Source: Camarhynchus parvulus (taxonomy: Eukaryota > Chordata > Aves > Passeriformes > Thraupidae). Taken from it: 64,000 nt of DNA. The DNA lies in assembly GCF_901933205.1 (NCBI RefSeq), contig NC_044572.1, forward strand, positions 76,381,465 to 76,445,464. Direction: 5' to 3'. Position numbers and translations under genes: made by a program. This document shows, piece after piece, positions 60,359 to 64,000 of this stretch. Each line of letters starts with the position of its first letter. The first letter of the stretch is position 1. The notes under the pieces are model-generated. The model saw only the letters and a list, made by a program, of their open reading frames with translations, did no database searches and was not told the DNA's origin.

Positions 60359-60533
60359 ACATTATTTAATGGATACATGCTATCACAGAATACCTTGCAA
60401 AATGGGAGCCATTTACCAGCCATCTTTACATCTTCATGATTCAACAGCAACAGTGGAAATAAATGAGAGAAGAACCTTTGAAAATCTTCCCCTGAAAATA
60501 AAAGCGTTTAAATATTCACAAAGGAAACCTTGA
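60359..60533 (+). other. Candidate terminal coding exon
   Basis: An acceptor-like TTTTTCATAG is followed by 57 codons closed by TGA at 60531-60533. The frame includes MDTCYHRIPCKMGAIYQPS and ends PLKIKAFKYSQRKP. AATAAA motifs occur downstream near 60639 and 60779. Incoming phase 2 does not match the outgoing phase of the 59918 exon, so the two would not join directly in this frame. I do not recognise the product. Confidence 0.2.
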
Positions 60534-62714
60534 GGAGTGTTAACTGGAGGTCATCATGTCATATTTAGACTTGTTCCAACTTAGGACTAATTACTAAATC
60601 TAGCTCTTACAATCAGTAAAGCTCAAATTAATTTCTTAAATAAATTTTTAACATATCCCTTATAGTTTTTATTTGTCTATCATTCTTTTCGCTAATTTTT
60701 TCATCAAAATTGTTTACAAAGGAATGAAAAACTATAGGGTTCTTTTTAAAGTATAGAACACTAACATAGAAATGTGAAAATAAATGTGGAAATAAATATT
60801 TTATGTGGAATTTTTCTCAGGGGAAAAAAAAAGTGTATTTCATTATGCCAGAGTAGTCCCTAACAAAGAAAACATAAAAGTCAGCATAAACTGAATCAAT
60901 TGGTAATCAAATATTGCAGGATCAGGGCAGAGCTCTCCTCTTCACTAAATATTTGCAAACATATAGCCTGACTATGCTGATACCACGTGCTAAGTACATA
61001 TTACACATGCTCTGTGTTACATTTTATTATGTCTGCTTTTTTTCAAATACCTTATCTTGTAAATTGTACAAGATAATAAATGTTTTGTTATGGCAAAGTA
61101 CAAAATAAACACAGACTGGTTCTAAAGAGACTACATTAGCTGGAATCCTCTAACTGAACACAATAATGGCTTATACAAGTGAAGCAGTATGATGAAGAAT
61201 TCCCATACAGGGTCACAGGCATTCAGTCTGTGTTGCAAGTGACAAATCTAAGTTATTTGGAAAAGGAAGCTTCTTTCAAATTTTTTGTGTAGTGAGATTT
61301 TCTTTAGGAAGAAAGGTTCTATGGAGAGTAAATAGCTGTTCAAATAGAGTCCTGACAGATTTCAGTCCTGATACTTTTTCTTCCAGTTCTTTAAATGACT
61401 TGTCAGTTCCTGACTTTTGGCAGGTGGGTGCTCATACACTCATCAGCTAGCCTGTATCATCCCAGTCCTCCCTGCCCCTGTCAATAATCACTCCCAAGCT
61501 TGGCAGATACTGCTGATTTCTCCTTTACTCCTTTTCTGGTAATTTGCTTGCTCTAAAATAGCTGTTCCCATTTCTGTGTCACCAAATTTTCTTCAGCGCT
61601 CTTGTAGCACAGGAATCCTCTCCACTCATATCATTCACTGCTAATGCCCCTCCTCTACTGTCCTTCTCTAATGAGCTGTTTGATTTCCTGAGGTGTGATG
61701 ACTGTTGCTAGCATGTTTCCAGTGCTTACTAGTTTGTCGCTTCCAAAGATTCGTGTGAACATGAGAACTCATTTTGAAATACCTATGTTTGGCTAATTGC
61801 AGATGTGGGTATATAGTGTCTGCCAAAATGGATTGTTGTTTGCTGTAAAAATTTAGTATTAGACACTATTCTATAAGCTAATGGTAGTAATGATCTTTGA
61901 AACAGAGACTTACAAATTTCAGAAAGGTTTGTACCTCTCAAGACACATAAACAAAAAAGATTTTATTAGGGATCCCTGTAATTTGATGTCTTTTAAATTA
62001 TTGCTTGCAGGATGTTCTAATGTTGGATTTCTAATGTATCAAATGCTATATTTATTTATTAATTAAATTGAGGATTGATGTGATGCTTGCAAAAACAGAT
62101 GGGGGAATCTAAACTCAGTACGTAAAGTGGATGTTTTTCACACTGAGAAAGAGATTGGACATAGGTGTACAGTCACAGTGATTGTCCTGGGCCTTCTTAT
62201 TAGGTTTTCTTTTGCAGGTAATTTAGAAACATACATTTTCCATAAGGCATAATTACTAGCAAGAAGCAGTGTTTTCTTGTCATCAAGGCAGAGAGCTATT
62301 TTCTAAATTATCGTTCAACTTCTGCAAGGCACAGTAGGTCAGAGTTCTCCACATGCAAGCTGTTACTAGAAATCAGAAGCATGTAGCTGGTGCAGCACTT
62401 GTGCCATGAAAAAACAGTCAGGCAGGAGGGCTGTAAATAGTGAAATATCAAGAAAATAACTCAGTAGAGATTCGGTGTTGCTCAGTTAACCTGTGTTACT
62501 GATTTTCTCTCTGTAATGAAATGCTCTTCTTGAAATGAAATAATTTGAATTTTAAGAGGGGAACATTAAGTCACTCTCTGCCCAAAGGTTTAGAACCATT
62601 TTCTCAATTTTTTCTGTGGTATATGAGGCCGGTGTATTATTGTGGTTCCAGTAAAATGAAAACTGGCCTACCTATCATCAAGTAAATAACTTGCTAAGTT
62701 AATTATCTTACTGT
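60534..62714. other. No gene seen; small hairpin
   Basis: Unique DNA. A 10-bp perfect inverted repeat with a 5-nt loop lies at 61052-61076 (TTATCTTGTA / TACAAGATAA). Confidence 0.45.
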
Positions 62715-63405
62715 GACTCAACCACTTCCCTGGGCAACCTGTTTCAATGTCTGACCACTATTTCAGTGAAGAAATTTTTCCTAATATGTAAGCTAAATCT
62801 GCCCTGATGAAACTTAAAGATATTTTCTCTTGGCGTTTTGCTTTCTGCTTGGAAGAAAAGACTGACCCTCTCCTTCACTATATCCTCCTTTCAGGCAGTT
62901 GTATAGAGCTCTAAGATCTCCCCTGAGCCTTCTTTTCTCCAGGCCAAACACCCCCAAATCCCTCAGCTGCTCCTCCTCAGACTTGTACTTCAGACCCTTC
63001 ACCACCTCTGTTGCCCTTTCCGGGACTTGTTCTTCTCCCTCTTTCTCGTAGTGAGGGACCCAAAACTGAACACAGGATTTGAGGTGTGGCCTCACCAGTG
63101 CTGAGTACAAGGGGACAATCGCACCCTGGTCCTGCTGGCCACACTATAGCTGATGCAGGTCAGGGGGACATTAGCTTTCTTGGCCATCTAGGCACACACT
63201 GTTCAGCCACTGTCAACCAGCTCCTCCAGGTCCTTTTCTATCTCAACCCACTGATCCAGTCTGTCTAGATCCCTCTGTGGAGCCTTCCTACCCTCAGGCA
63301 GATCATATTCCCAAACAACATGATCACACCTGCAAACTTAAAAAGGGTGCACTCAGTCCCTTCACCCAGATCATTAATTATGACTGCATTCAGCAAAACA
63401 TGTAA
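62715..63405 (-). pseudogene. CR1 LINE fragment with intact-looking ORF2 C-terminus
   Basis: Antisense CR1. The minus-strand frame 63110-62814 is 98 codons and uninterrupted. It shows the typical ORF2 C-terminal sequence ([60 protein letters not shown]). Upstream, an apparent deletion near 63235-63260 removes CR1 spacer, and matching continues to about 63405. It is 5'-truncated and lacks the RT catalytic core. Confidence 0.92.
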
Positions 63406-63443
63406 CCAAATGCTTCAGTTCAACCCACAAACATGTTATTTTG

Positions 63444-63507
63444 AATAAAACAAACAAACAAACCAACAAAACTGCAAACAAACAAACAAACAAAACCAAA
63501 AAACCTC
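63444..63507. repeat. (CAAA)n microsatellite
   Basis: ACAAACAAACAAACC-type units with interruptions. It lies about 40 bp from the truncated 5' end of the CR1. Confidence 0.92.
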
Positions 63508-64000
63508 CAAAAAGCATAAATACAGTCTGAGCATAAGGATAGGCTTATGCTATGACCTGTTAAAGGCATTATTTAAATTTGCAGGATTATATTTATCATC
63601 ACTGTAAATCTGTACCCTTTTAAATTTTCATCCAAGATAAAAAATAGTGAGCTTTTAAGGCATGCCAGACCAGTGTCATTATTGAAGTGTTGGAAACTAT
63701 GATAACACAAAAAATAAGACTTCAAGGTGAAAGGAAAACTGATTTTCCCTCACTATTCTGTAAAATACCAGAGCATTTTTACCACTGAGTCTGTATTCAG
63801 CAAGGAATCACATATTTCAGTCATTAAAAAAGACCTAATAAGGGCAACCTGCTCTAGAAAATGTAATTTTCAGGGTTTTGGTCATGTCCCAGTGAGAAAA
63901 TGCAGAGAGACCTATTTATTAACTGGGGGAAAATATTTCTGGACTAGTTTGACCTGTGGGTTACTTGAATGTCTCTTTTTATAAATTGCCAGAGAAGAAC
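63508..64000. other. No recognisable gene or repeat
   Basis: Unique DNA to the window edge. The 85-codon plus-strand frame 63727-63984 has no supporting features. Confidence 0.45.

Overview
The window looks like a gene-poor stretch of a bird nuclear genome, possibly a songbird. It is AT-rich and CpG-poor. Its interspersed repeats are almost entirely CR1 LINE fragments and solitary endogenous-retrovirus LTRs, with many microsatellites. I see no Alu/L1-type repeats, no bacterial-style operons, no rRNA or tRNA gene and no CRISPR array. The avian assignment rests on recalled family knowledge (CR1, and LTR families ending near AACCACGACA); no search was run.

Layout. 0-9.9 kb: mostly unique DNA with a 3' LTR fragment (about 2.74-2.98 kb), a solo LTR (3.54-3.93 kb) and a cluster of AP-1-type motifs (7.27-7.84 kb). 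9.97-11.5 kb: a broken antisense CR1 that still shows reverse-transcriptase remnants. 12.45-13.35 kb: two different solo LTRs side by side. 14.7-15.3 kb: another CR1. 20.57-20.71 kb: 33 uninterrupted TTCC units. 23.85-24.24 kb: the best candidate for a pair of real coding exons. 30.46-34.86 kb: a long antisense CR1 split by an LTR and by a second LTR that itself carries a third LTR. 40.5-43.3 kb: a sense CR1 tail, a probable CR1 ORF1 piece and a probable LTR. 50.35-53.95 kb: three LTRs. 55.15-60.53 kb: candidate exons plus a sense CR1 tail. 62.7-63.4 kb: a further antisense CR1.

No complete protein-coding gene can be named. Nearly all long open frames are chance, or are translations of repeats. 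Several short segments with good GT-AG splice signals are given as low-confidence exon candidates, and I do not recognise their products.

The most informative structure is a family of three solo LTRs (12.45, 30.60 and 33.33 kb, all on the minus strand). They share length, 6-bp target duplications and a dyad of inverted CCAAT boxes. The flanks of that dyad have changed on both arms while staying complementary. The third copy sits inside an unrelated LTR, itself inside the CR1, which gives a readable order of insertion.
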